Positions 1 to 6,018 are shown, counted from the first letter of the stretch. The stretch is 11,954 nt of DNA from an uncultured Rhodospirillales bacterium (GCA_913053795.1 CAJXGZ010000040.1:1-11954), one strand, 5' to 3'. Numbers and translations: made by a program. Notes: generated by a model not told the origin, from the letters alone.

Positions 1-130
1 GCGTTAAACAAGTTCCAACACGTAAGCTGGGAGGCAAACGTGCGTTATGACATGACTAATAGGTCCTTGTACCGCCTCTCCACAGACAAATCATGCCTCT
101 ATAAATTGAATTTGATCAAATCACATACGT
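1..130. other. Left-edge intergenic sequence, no gene seen
   Basis: No coding region, tRNA or rRNA is recognisable in these bases, which lie downstream of the msrQ stop codon. The stretch is AT-richer than the genes. It contains the perfect 12-base palindrome ATTTGATCAAAT at 110-121, next to the msrQ end. It may be the tail of an intergenic region shared with a gene to the left of the window. Confidence 0.5.
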
Positions 131-145
131 TCACGAAAACGTGAA
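130..145 (-). terminator. Small hairpin spanning the msrQ stop codon
   Basis: TTCACG-AAAA-CGTGAA is a 6-bp perfect stem with a 4-base loop, and the msrQ TGA (complement of 131-133) lies inside it. No clear U-run follows on the minus strand, so it is at best a weak terminator or an mRNA 3'-end stabiliser. The role is inferred; the stem is directly visible. Confidence 0.3.
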
Positions 146-742
146 GAGCCTGGAAAATAATTGCCGGCTCCTTGTGTTTGCCAAGTGCGCCGCAGCCCGA
201 GTCCCCAACAGCAAAGCCAATATTCCGCCGTGAATCAAAGGCTGAAGCAAGTCGGCCTTGACCATCATGAGGTAATGGACGACGCCGCCGATGGCCGCCA
301 GGTAGACCAGTTGGTGCAGTCTTTTCCAACGCTTGCCCCCCAGGCGCTTGACCATGCCCTTGGTGGATGTGGCGGCCAGCGGAACAAGCATCAGGAAGGT
401 GAGCGCGCCGGCCGTGATGTATTGGCGCTTGACCACGTCGGCCCAAATGTCGGCCCAAATCAATGACTGCTCGACCGCCGCGTAGTTGGCCGCATGCAGG
501 ACGGCGTAGGCGAAGGCGAACAGGCCCAGCATGCGGCGCAAACGAACCATCCCGGCCCATCCGGTCAGCAAGCGCACGGGCGTCGCCGCCAGGGTGATCA
601 GCAAAAAGCGCAGGGTCCAGTCGCCGAGGAAACGGTTGACGGTCTCCACCGGGTTGGCGCCGAGTCCGGCAAAGCCCGCCCGCCAGGCCAGCCAAGCCAG
701 CGGCGTCAGACAAAGGACGAAAACAACGGGTTTTAGATTCAT
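131..742 (-). CDS. msrQ: MsrQ, haem-binding membrane subunit of the MsrPQ methionine sulfoxide reductase
   Basis: This 203-residue inner-membrane protein passes electrons from the quinone pool or a flavin reductase to the periplasmic reductase MsrP, for repair of oxidised methionines in envelope proteins. It belongs to the ferric-reductase-like transmembrane family. Several hydrophobic helices are visible (about residues 5-22, 42-60, 70-90, 108-124, 145-160 and 168-185). His83, His143 and His156 sit in VLHAANY, RLHQLVY and VVHYLMM. They have the same spacing as the E. coli haem-ligand histidines His91, His151 and His164, shifted by 8. The ATG (complement of 740-742) directly abuts the msrP TAG with no intervening base, so translation is probably coupled. 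The length is normal for the family. Confidence 0.95.
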   Translation of the reverse strand: MNLKPVVFVLCLTPLAWLAWRAGFAGLGANPVETVNRFLGDWTLRFLLITLAATPVRLLTGWAGMVRLRRMLGLFAFAYAVLHAANYAAVEQSLIWADIWADVVKRQYITAGALTFLMLVPLAATSTKGMVKRLGGKRWKRLHQLVYLAAIGGVVHYLMMVKADLLQPLIHGGILALLLGTRAAAHLANTRSRQLFSRLFTFS

Positions 743-1693
743 CTAAAAAAACTTCTTCAGGTCCATGCCGGCGTAAAGGCCGGCCACCTCATCTTCGTAG
801 CCGTTAAACATCAGGGTCTTCTTTTTGGGCGCAAAATAGGAATCGCCGATGCGCCGTTCTTTCTTCTGGCTCCAGCGGGGGTGGTCCACATTGGGATTGA
901 CGTTGGCGTAGAAGCCGTACTCGCCGGGGCCTGAGCGGTTCCAGGTGGTCGGCGGCATGGTTTCCATCAAGCGGATGGAGACGATGGACTTGATGCTTTT
1001 GAAACCGTACTTCCACGGCGTAATCAGGCGGATGGGGGCGCCGTTCTGATTGGGAAGCTCCTCGCCGTAGAGGCCGACGGCGAGGATGGCGAGGGGGTGC
1101 ATGGCCTCGTCCATGCGCAAAGCCTCGATATAGGGCCATTTCAGGACCGGGCGGCGCTGGCCCGGCATGCGCTCGGGGTCAAACAGGGTCTCGAAGGCGA
1201 CGAACTTGGCGCCCGGCGTCGGCTCGAAGCGCTTCAACACATCGGCCAAGGGAATCCCCACCCAGGGAACCACCATGGACCAGGCCTCGACGCAGCGCAG
1301 CCGGTAGACGCGCTCCTCCAGTTGGTGGGGCTTGATCAGGTCTTCCAAGGCGTAGACTCCCGGCTTGGACACCTCGCCCGAAACGGCGACGCTCCACGGC
1401 TTGGGATTAAACTTGCGGGCGTTCTTCGCCGGGTCGTCCTTGCCGGTTCCGAATTCGTAGAAGTTATTGTAGGTGGTGACGAACTCCAAGGGCGTCGGCT
1501 CTTGGTCCACCGTGTAGGGACTTTTGACGACGCCGGGTAGAGCCGCGCCGGCGTCGGCGGAGCCAAAGGGAAACAAGACGCCCGCCGCCGCCAAGCCCGC
1601 CCCTTGGATGAACCGGCGGCGGCCAAGGAAGACCTCCTTGGGCGTGATCTCCGAAGAACGGACGTCCGAGGGTTTCCTGATTTTTATCAGCAT
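743..1693 (-). CDS. msrP: MsrP, periplasmic protein-methionine-sulfoxide reductase, molybdopterin catalytic subunit
   Basis: MsrP (YedY) reduces methionine sulfoxide in periplasmic proteins using a molybdopterin cofactor, with MsrQ as electron donor. I place the start at the ATG at 1693, giving 316 residues and the family's typical beginning MLIKIRKPSDVRSSEIT; a TTG nine bases upstream (1702) would add three residues. A Tat signal is clear: RRRFIQ at residues 25-30, then a hydrophobic stretch and a cleavage-like ASADAGA region near residue 50. Cys134 in YRLRCVEAWSMVVPW is the expected molybdenum ligand. The sulfite-oxidase-type core continues through NQNGAP and PWKYGFKSIKSI (residues 215-237) to a normal C-terminus. 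It is the first gene of the msrPQ operon and is divergent from the Nudix gene. No strong Shine-Dalgarno is visible. Confidence 0.96.
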   Translation of the reverse strand: MLIKIRKPSDVRSSEITPKEVFLGRRRFIQGAGLAAAGVLFPFGSADAGAALPGVVKSPYTVDQEPTPLEFVTTYNNFYEFGTGKDDPAKNARKFNPKPWSVAVSGEVSKPGVYALEDLIKPHQLEERVYRLRCVEAWSMVVPWVGIPLADVLKRFEPTPGAKFVAFETLFDPERMPGQRRPVLKWPYIEALRMDEAMHPLAILAVGLYGEELPNQNGAPIRLITPWKYGFKSIKSIVSIRLMETMPPTTWNRSGPGEYGFYANVNPNVDHPRWSQKKERRIGDSYFAPKKKTLMFNGYEDEVAGLYAGMDLKKFF

Positions 1694-1823
1694 TGCTTGC
1701 AAATATGCATTGACGCCCCAAAAAACAACCCGCGCGCTCCAGGCATGGGCCTTAGCTGATTTATGGTTTTTTAACCTAACCCGGCTAAAGCTTTAGTTTT
1801 TTGGCTAGGAAGTGGTTGCCGCC
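1694..1823. promoter_or_regulatory. Divergent intergenic region between msrP and the Nudix gene
   Basis: This AT-rich stretch must carry the promoters for both the minus-strand msrPQ operon and the plus-strand Nudix gene. I see no convincing -35/-10 pair in either direction. On the plus strand AGGAAG at 1807-1812 is a good ribosome-binding site for the ATG at 1824. It overlaps the GTG at 1812, which argues against that earlier start. Confidence 0.4.
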
Positions 1824-2249
1824 ATGTTCGACAAGCCTCCGAAAATCGAGGGCAGTCCGGTTTCGGCGAAGGCCGTGCTTTTCGCGCGCAAAAACATGAT
1901 CCTGCTGCTGCAAAAGACCAACGGGCAATGGGATTTGCCCGGCGGCAAGCTCAGGCCGGGGGAAAGCTGGACCAAGGGCTTGGCGCGGGAGATCCTTGAG
2001 GAAACGGGCCTTGAGATCGAAAGCGCCGATTGGATTTCAGGCTGGATGGGCCTCAACGCCAATGACGAGCATGTCTACAGAGCCATCTTCCTGTGCAAGC
2101 TGGATTGCAAGCCCAAGAAGTCAAGTATTTCCATCAGCGGCGAACATGTGAACGGCAAGTTTTTCGAGGTCGCCAACATCCGCGATCTGGCCATCCCCGA
2201 GGAATACCTCAGCGCCATCGACCACGCCGCCGTAAGGGCCGGGCGCTGA
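1824..2249 (+). CDS. Nudix hydrolase
   Basis: This small Nudix-superfamily pyrophosphohydrolase has a perfect Nudix box, G-x5-E-x7-REILEETGL, in the segment starting GGKLRPGE. The glutamates of REILEE bind the catalytic divalent metal. The family cleaves nucleoside diphosphates linked to another group; the box alone does not reveal the substrate. With the ATG at 1824 the protein has 141 residues, a typical single-domain length. A GTG at 1812 would add four residues but lies on top of the AGGAAG ribosome-binding site. The gene stands alone, divergent from msrP. Its TGA lies inside the 10-bp direct repeat that borders the RAYT unit. A role in clearing oxidised or damaged nucleotides beside msrPQ is conceivable but unsupported. 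Confidence 0.92.
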   Translation: MFDKPPKIEGSPVSAKAVLFARKNMILLLQKTNGQWDLPGGKLRPGESWTKGLAREILEETGLEIESADWISGWMGLNANDEHVYRAIFLCKLDCKPKKSSISISGEHVNGKFFEVANIRDLAIPEEYLSAIDHAAVRAGR

Positions 2250-2254
2250 GATTA
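2245..2254. repeat. Left copy of 10-bp direct repeat flanking the RAYT unit
   Basis: GCTGAGATTA here is repeated identically and in the same orientation at 3024-3033, on the other side of the RAYT gene and its hairpins. This copy contains the Nudix stop codon (TGA, 2247-2249). Its last four bases are also the start of the left hairpin arm. It resembles a target-site duplication, although IS200-type HUH transposition is not known to create one. Confidence 0.6.
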
Positions 2255-2291
2255 AAGGATTAAAGGGGCCTGACCCCTTTAATCCTTTAAT
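2251..2291. repeat. Left REP-like hairpin of the RAYT unit
   Basis: This is an 18-bp perfect stem (2251-2268 pairing with 2274-2291) with a 5-base loop CCTGA. The arms are themselves built from ATTAAAGG repeated twice. The inner 25 bases (2259-2283) are the exact reverse complement of 2996-3020, so the two hairpins flank the transposase gene as inverted copies. The transposase stop codon (complement of 2287-2289) lies inside the 3' arm. It can also act as a transcription barrier between the converging Nudix and transposase genes. The GGGGTCAGGCCCC core matches a type of palindrome I know to accompany RAYT genes in other bacteria. Confidence 0.85.
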
Positions 2292-2955
2292 TCGTCTTTG
2301 TCTTCCAAGGTCTGCCGCGCGGGCGCATACTTGATTCTAGGCTAAGCCGTTGCGCCGTCTTCCGCGTCCAGCCTTCCTCGCCGAAGGGCGCGCCCCGTTT
2401 CACGCAGCGTTGCATCGCGTCGATTTCGGCTGGGGTTTGGGCCTGCTCGACGAAGTTAGACCAGTCCCGGGGAATATCCACCGGCGCCTCGCAAAAATGT
2501 CCGTCCCCTGCGGCGCCAAGGCGCAAGCCCATGCTGGACCAGGGCCAGTCCACAGCCCGTTTGACCAAACCGGCGCTTAGGGGGTTGCGCTCCACGTAGC
2601 GCAAAACCGTGAGGAGATGTTGGTCCTGTTGGATGGGAAAGGCTTTGAAGCGTCCCTGCCAGATATGGCCGCTGGAGCCGTGTCTCTGATGGTGGCGGCG
2701 CACATGGCTGGTCATCAGCCATTGCATCCAGGCGCTAAGATCGCCGCCGGCGAAGGGCCACAGGACAAAATGAAAATGGTTGGGCATCAGGCAATAGGCG
2801 AGCACCCGCATGTCCAGCCGCGCACGGGCCTTGTCCATAAGCTTAAGGAACTCATGATAGTCTTCTTCATTATGGAAAACTTCAGCTTGCCCGTTGCCCC
2901 TGTTGAGCGCGTGGTAACAGACTCCTCCCGCTGATACGCGCAATGCTCTTGCCAT
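2287..2955 (-). CDS. REP-associated tyrosine transposase (RAYT, IS200-like TnpA)
   Basis: This 222-residue Y1-type HUH single-strand transposase belongs to the group that acts on REP palindromes. The HUH motif is His60-Phe-His62 in LMPNHFHFVL. The probable nucleophile is Tyr120 in LRYVERNPLSAGLV, a segment typical of RAYTs. WQGRFKAFPI (residues 99-108) is another family hallmark. The C-terminus is basic (RPRGRPWKTKTN), as expected for DNA contact. No frameshift or stop is visible, so it may be active. Flanking it are two inverted hairpins that share a 25-base core, the likely substrates. The ATG is the complement of 2953-2955; the ribosome-binding site is weak. RAYTs are usually single-copy domesticated transposases. 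Whether this one mobilises REPs cannot be told from one window. Confidence 0.93.
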   Translation of the reverse strand: MARALRVSAGGVCYHALNRGNGQAEVFHNEEDYHEFLKLMDKARARLDMRVLAYCLMPNHFHFVLWPFAGGDLSAWMQWLMTSHVRRHHQRHGSSGHIWQGRFKAFPIQQDQHLLTVLRYVERNPLSAGLVKRAVDWPWSSMGLRLGAAGDGHFCEAPVDIPRDWSNFVEQAQTPAEIDAMQRCVKRGAPFGEEGWTRKTAQRLSLESSMRPRGRPWKTKTN

Positions 2956-2993
2956 ACCTAAAGGTTATAAGGGACGGACCGCCAAAATTAAAG

Positions 2994-3022
2994 AAATTAA
3001 AGGGGTCAGGCCCCTTTAATTT
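2994..3022. repeat. Right REP-like hairpin of the RAYT unit
   Basis: This is a 12-bp perfect stem (2994-3005 with 3011-3022) with loop TCAGG. Its 25-base core (2996-3020) is the exact reverse complement of 2259-2283. Inside it, toward the transposase, lies a further imperfect ATTAAAG copy (about 2987-2993), mirroring the doubled ATTAAAGG of the left hairpin with a small indel. It lies between the transposase start and the 3' end of the ParA gene. Confidence 0.85.
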
Positions 3023-3023
3023 T

Positions 3024-3033
3024 GCTGAGATTA
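3024..3033. repeat. Right copy of 10-bp direct repeat flanking the RAYT unit
   Basis: GCTGAGATTA is identical to 2245-2254. The last three bases (TTA, 3031-3033) are the complement of the ParA stop codon TAA. Deleting one repeat copy and everything between would leave Nudix TGA, two bases, then the ParA stop: a compact convergent junction that looks like the ancestral site. Confidence 0.6.
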
Positions 3034-3783
3034 TCCCAACAGCTTGTCCACTTGGCTCCACAGCTCGCGGAACGACTGGGCGGGCGCGCTTTTAGGGGCG
3101 TAGGCGATGACCGGGCGGCGCTCCTCTCCCATTTTCTCGACGATGCTGGAATAGGGAATAAAGGCGGCCAAACCCAATTCCTCCTGGCCCCACTTTTCCT
3201 TTGCCGGGAAGCCTTCGAGGATGTCCCGGTGCATATTCTTGCGCCGGTCGACCATGGAGAAGAAGGTCCGCACCTTCAGTTTGCGGACCTTTTCCTTTTT
3301 CATGAAACCCCGCAACTGATCCAGCGTCCTCAGCGACAGGGTGGTGGGCACCAGGGGAACCAGAAGCAGGTGGCTGGCCCGGAAAACCTGTTCGGACAGC
3401 TCGGAGATGCTCGGCGGACAATCGAAGACGATCAGGTCGTATTCCTTACGCAAGGGGTCGATCAGGCGTTTCAGGCGCGACTGCTTTTCCTTGGAGAACC
3501 GCAAATCCAGGTCGCGGTATGAGAAATCGGACGGCAACAGGTCCAGATTGTCGAAGTCGGTTCCCTTGATCAGCTCGCCCAGGCCGCCCTTGCCCTTGAC
3601 GATCTTCTTGCCGCCGCCCTTGACCTTGGGCTTGACGCGGAAATAGAAGCTGGCCGCCCCTTGCGGGTCCAAATCCCAGATGAGAACGCGCTTGCCTTCC
3701 GCCGCCGCCAGATAACCCAGGTTGACGGCGGCGGCCGTCTTGCCGACGCCGCCTTTCATGTTGTAGATGCTTAAAACCCGCAT
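3031..3783 (-). CDS. ParA/MinD-family ATPase, orphan, linked to a CHAD protein
   Basis: This cytosolic P-loop ATPase has the deviant Walker A motif KGGVGKT at residues 10-16 (signature Lys10, P-loop Lys15), Walker A' DLDPQG (37-42) and Walker B LIVFDCPPS (117-125). ParA proteins dimerise with ATP on the nucleoid and move or space plasmids, chromosomes or protein cargoes. I choose the ATG at 3783 (250 residues) because it starts the fold directly (MRVLSIYN); a TTG at 3810 would add a poor nine-residue leader. No ParB or parS-like cluster is visible. A Lys/Gly-rich insertion, KPKVKGGGKKIVKGKGG (51-67), is unusual for plasmid-type ParA. The gene starts 23 bases after the CYTH/CHAD stop on the same strand, so the two are probably co-transcribed and may share a cargo. 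The cargo itself is unknown. Confidence 0.9.
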   Translation of the reverse strand: MRVLSIYNMKGGVGKTAAAVNLGYLAAAEGKRVLIWDLDPQGAASFYFRVKPKVKGGGKKIVKGKGGLGELIKGTDFDNLDLLPSDFSYRDLDLRFSKEKQSRLKRLIDPLRKEYDLIVFDCPPSISELSEQVFRASHLLLVPLVPTTLSLRTLDQLRGFMKKEKVRKLKVRTFFSMVDRRKNMHRDILEGFPAKEKWGQEELGLAAFIPYSSIVEKMGEERRPVIAYAPKSAPAQSFRELWSQVDKLLG

Positions 3784-3806
3784 GACGCAATCACCATAAC
3801 ACAGGA

Positions 3807-5405
3807 TCAATTCTTGAACAGCCGGGCGAAGGCCTTGCGGATGGGGGGACGGGAAAAATCTTCGAAGCGGTCGAAGAACTCCAGGTACGCCTTGTCTTGG
3901 AGCTGAAGGATGGATTCCGCCACCATGCCCATGGCCATCTGGGTTTTGATGGGGGCGACGCCGGCGTCCGACATCTCACGGCCGAAGCGCAGGATGGCTT
4001 GGGATTGGATTTCGGCGTCCTGAAATTCGCCGAGGACGTTCTGAAGCGCCTTTTGCTCCTTGATCAGGGAGGCCACCTTTTTTCTTGGGTAGAGGCCTTG
4101 GAAGAACTCAATAAGGTAGCGGAGTTTCTTGCCGGAGATGCGCAACTCATGAAGGGCCTCGGCGGGCGCGTCCTTGCCGATGGCTTCGCCTTCCTTCATG
4201 AAGCGCCTGTATGTCTTCCATATGCGGGCGTCGGCCAACGCCTTGATGGGCGTGGCGGCGTATTCGCCGTCCTCCAAAGCCGCCGGATCGCTCATGAACG
4301 CCCGCCAGTGATCGCGCAGCCCGCGGTAACGCCGCCCCTTGATGAGGGCCGCGATTTTCTTGTTCTCCTTGGCGCTCTGCTTGGACAGGTAGTCCTTAAA
4401 GGGCTTGAGGTTTGGCTTGTAGGGCTTCGGCAAAACCGCCTGGAGCTTCGGATATTCGATCAAATAGACGTCCAGGTCGCGCATGTGGTTGGTCTGCTGT
4501 CCCAGCCAGCGGAAGTCCTTCTTCGCCTTGGCGGTCACCTTACCGGGCAGAACGCCTTTGTCGATCTGGCTCAAGGCCGAACGGACGCGCCGGACGGCGA
4601 CGCGGAAGTCGTGCAGGAACTCGCTGTCCAGGTTCTTGATGGTCCCTTCCTCGTTCAGCTCCATGGTCTCCAACAGGGTTAGATGGATAAGGCGCGCGGC
4701 GTCTCCCGCCGCCATCTCGGGGGCCAGGTCAAGCCGCAGTTTGGAGGAATAGGCGCCGGGCGTGGTTCCGATTTTTTTCAGGCCCTTGACGTGCGGGGGC
4801 GCCGCCTTGGAGGCGCGCTTGTAACGACGGTCGAGGACGCGCTTCGCTTTCATAAAGGGTTTGCCGTAGCCGCGCACCGGCAGCAAGGTCAGCTGGGCGC
4901 CCAAGGATGCGCTTTTTCCGCCCTTGGAGCCGCTTTTGCCCCCCCCGCTCGGCTTGCGGAAACGCAACTGCTCAAGACGAAGGCGCAGGATGGTTTTTCC
5001 CTCCTTGTCGAGAACGGAAATCGGCCATTGCTTCGACGTCATGGCGAGACGGGGAAACAACCGGCGGACCTCGATGACCGCTTCCAGGCTGTCGCGCAAG
5101 TCCCCGGCGGGCAAATCGCTTGCAAAGCCGCCCGGTAACGCGCCCTTCGCCGCTTCGATCGTTTGCCGGCTGATCGTTTGCTGGCGGCCGTGATCGAAGA
5201 AATGAATTTCCTCCCCGTTTTCGGCGCTCAGCACGGCCAGGGATTTGTTTTCCGCGAACAGCCGCCAGTCGAAGGTGTCGAAGTAGACGCTTCTAACGAT
5301 CCGGATGGAACCGCGGACCGCCGCGCCCAAGGATGACAAATCCTCGGCGATGCGATCCGGCGCGATGGAATCGACTATGCGGTAGGTGGCCAGGGTCTGT
5401 TTCAT
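3807..5405 (-). CDS. CYTH-like/CHAD domain protein (polyphosphate-binding fold)
   Basis: This 532-residue protein has an N-terminal CYTH-like region (about 1-200) and a C-terminal CHAD domain (about 233-520). CHAD signatures are clear: LHDFRVAVRRVRSAL (264-278) and LHELRISGKKLRYLIEFF (419-436). Their conserved histidines and basic residues line the polyphosphate-binding surface known for this family. The N-terminal region lacks the ExExK motif that defines active CYTH triphosphatases, so catalysis is doubtful. A Gly/Ser/Lys linker (KSGSKGGKS around 157-165) interrupts it. CHAD proteins are associated with polyphosphate granules and in some bacteria with PHB granules. It is the first gene of a pair with the downstream ParA ATPase. 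The ATG is the complement of 5403-5405; upstream bases show no Shine-Dalgarno. Confidence 0.88.
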   Translation of the reverse strand: MKQTLATYRIVDSIAPDRIAEDLSSLGAAVRGSIRIVRSVYFDTFDWRLFAENKSLAVLSAENGEEIHFFDHGRQQTISRQTIEAAKGALPGGFASDLPAGDLRDSLEAVIEVRRLFPRLAMTSKQWPISVLDKEGKTILRLRLEQLRFRKPSGGGKSGSKGGKSASLGAQLTLLPVRGYGKPFMKAKRVLDRRYKRASKAAPPHVKGLKKIGTTPGAYSSKLRLDLAPEMAAGDAARLIHLTLLETMELNEEGTIKNLDSEFLHDFRVAVRRVRSALSQIDKGVLPGKVTAKAKKDFRWLGQQTNHMRDLDVYLIEYPKLQAVLPKPYKPNLKPFKDYLSKQSAKENKKIAALIKGRRYRGLRDHWRAFMSDPAALEDGEYAATPIKALADARIWKTYRRFMKEGEAIGKDAPAEALHELRISGKKLRYLIEFFQGLYPRKKVASLIKEQKALQNVLGEFQDAEIQSQAILRFGREMSDAGVAPIKTQMAMGMVAESILQLQDKAYLEFFDRFEDFSRPPIRKAFARLFKN

Positions 5406-5438
5406 TGAGGGGAGATTTCTTTGTGGCCGGGTTAATGC

Positions 5439-5468
5439 ACTATAATCAATGAACAGGGTAAAGTTAAC
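5439..5468 (-). promoter_or_regulatory. Possible promoter of the CHAD-ParA operon
   Basis: On the minus strand TATAGT (complement of 5439-5444) resembles a -10 box. TTAACT (complement of 5463-5468) is a weak -35 about 18 bases upstream. It lies 34 bases upstream of the CHAD start codon in an AT-rich patch. This is pattern matching only. Confidence 0.35.
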
Positions 5469-5485
5469 AAAATAGCGGCGGCGGG

Positions 5486-5499
5486 CGGGAAGGCCCGCA
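5486..5499. other. Small GC hairpin in the intergenic region
   Basis: GCGGG-AAGG-CCCGC forms a 5-bp stem between the two divergent transcription units. No U-run follows on either strand. It is too short to assign a function and is listed only because it is the sole strong secondary structure in 5406-5660. Confidence 0.25.
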
Positions 5500-5549
5500 T
5501 CAAACCGGACAAACCGCGTGTTGCGCCAAGGCGGACATATAAAATGTGG

Positions 5550-5564
5550 TTAACAAATAATTAA
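5550..5564 (+). promoter_or_regulatory. Candidate CtrA-type site (TTAA-N7-TTAA)
   Basis: TTAA CAAATAA TTAA matches the spacing of the alphaproteobacterial cell-cycle regulator CtrA recognition pattern. It is followed by another TTTAAC (5565-5570). It lies 8 bases upstream of the putative -35 of the small acidic gene. The motif is short and AT-rich, so chance occurrence is quite possible. Confidence 0.3.
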
Positions 5565-5571
5565 TTTAACC

Positions 5572-5600
5572 TTGCGGAAAATGCATTTTTTTAGTAACAT
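5572..5600 (+). promoter_or_regulatory. Possible promoter of the small acidic gene
   Basis: TTGCGG (5572-5577) and TAACAT (5595-5600) are separated by 17 bases and resemble a weak sigma70-type promoter. The ATG of the small gene follows about 60 bases downstream. A second AT-rich hexamer on this strand, TATAAT at 5441-5446, lies too far upstream to be the obvious -10. Confidence 0.35.
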
Positions 5601-5660
5601 GCTAAATGAAGTAAACTGATTCTTCTGCAATTTGGTCAGAAGACCGAGGAAGATGATAAA

Positions 5661-5945
5661 ATGCAAGGCTTAGAAGCAATAGGTGAAAGGGTCGCCGTTA
5701 CCAACGTCGCTTTGGCGTCGTTGCGTTTAGCCGTTGCACAGCAAATGCAGTTCGAAACACTCTTGGAAGAAGTCGTGAAACGCCAAGAAGATAATTTTGG
5801 CAATGAGACCGCGACGACGGAAGAGCGTGATTATACGGACAAAGCTGCTGGCGAGGGCGATGACAAAGAGAATCCCACCGGATTTAAAGCTATCGAAGAA
5901 CCCGATGAAGATTCTCGGGGCGGAGCCCTTAATATTCAGGTTTAG
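5661..5945 (+). CDS. Small acidic hypothetical protein
   Basis: I do not recognise this 94-residue protein. The first 45 residues look like an amphipathic alpha helix (MQGLEAIGERVAVTNVALAS and on to LLEEVVKRQ). The second half is strongly acidic and probably disordered (many Asp/Glu in 50-85), with a short hydrophobic end, ALNIQV. There is no signal peptide, cysteine or membrane segment. GAGGA at 5646-5650 sits 10 bases before the ATG, a good ribosome-binding site, and upstream promoter-like elements support expression. Codons are AT-richer than in neighbouring genes (TTA, ATA, GCA). That is compatible with a lineage-specific or acquired gene. It stands alone between the divergent CHAD operon and dapF. 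Confidence 0.65.
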   Translation: MQGLEAIGERVAVTNVALASLRLAVAQQMQFETLLEEVVKRQEDNFGNETATTEERDYTDKAAGEGDDKENPTGFKAIEEPDEDSRGGALNIQV

Positions 5946-5978
5946 TCGGATTTAATCCGATCAGTCTGAACAATAGAA

Positions 5979-6018
5979 CTGCTGGAGGTTTACCCTCTGA
6001 ATGCAGGCGCTTTTTTTT
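5979..6018 (+). terminator. Likely terminator after the small acidic gene
   Basis: An outer stem CTGC (5979-5982)/GCAG (6003-6006) encloses an inner stem GAGG (5985-5988)/CCTC (5994-5997). After GCGC comes a run of eight T (6011-6018). The stem is interrupted by internal loops, so it is imperfect, but stem plus T-run about 35 bases after a stop codon fits a rho-independent terminator. A smaller TCGGA/TCCGA hairpin (5946-5960) directly follows the stop. Confidence 0.5.

Larger units (their letters stand above)
2251..3022. mobile_element. RAYT unit: HUH transposase gene between two inverted REP-like hairpins
   Basis: A transposase gene on the minus strand is enclosed by hairpins at 2251-2291 and 2994-3022. 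Their 25-base cores are identical in inverted orientation. Identical 10-bp repeats (2245-2254 and 3024-3033) lie at the outer edges. The contiguous arrangement is what an inserted REPtron-like unit would look like. The boundaries are inferred from the repeats. Confidence 0.75.

Noticed and set aside
110..121. ATTTGATCAAAT as a possible FNR/FixK site
   Set aside because: The half-sites TTGAT and ATCAA overlap instead of being separated by four bases, and the palindrome lies downstream of msrQ. It does not fit the FNR consensus.
2251..3022. CRISPR array
   Set aside because: There are only two inverted hairpins separated by a transposase gene, with no regularly spaced direct repeats. No CRISPR-like array is present elsewhere in the window.
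3897..4682. Plus-strand open frame opposite the CHAD gene
   Set aside because: It is antisense to clear CHAD signatures, and the composition reflects the complementary strand only.
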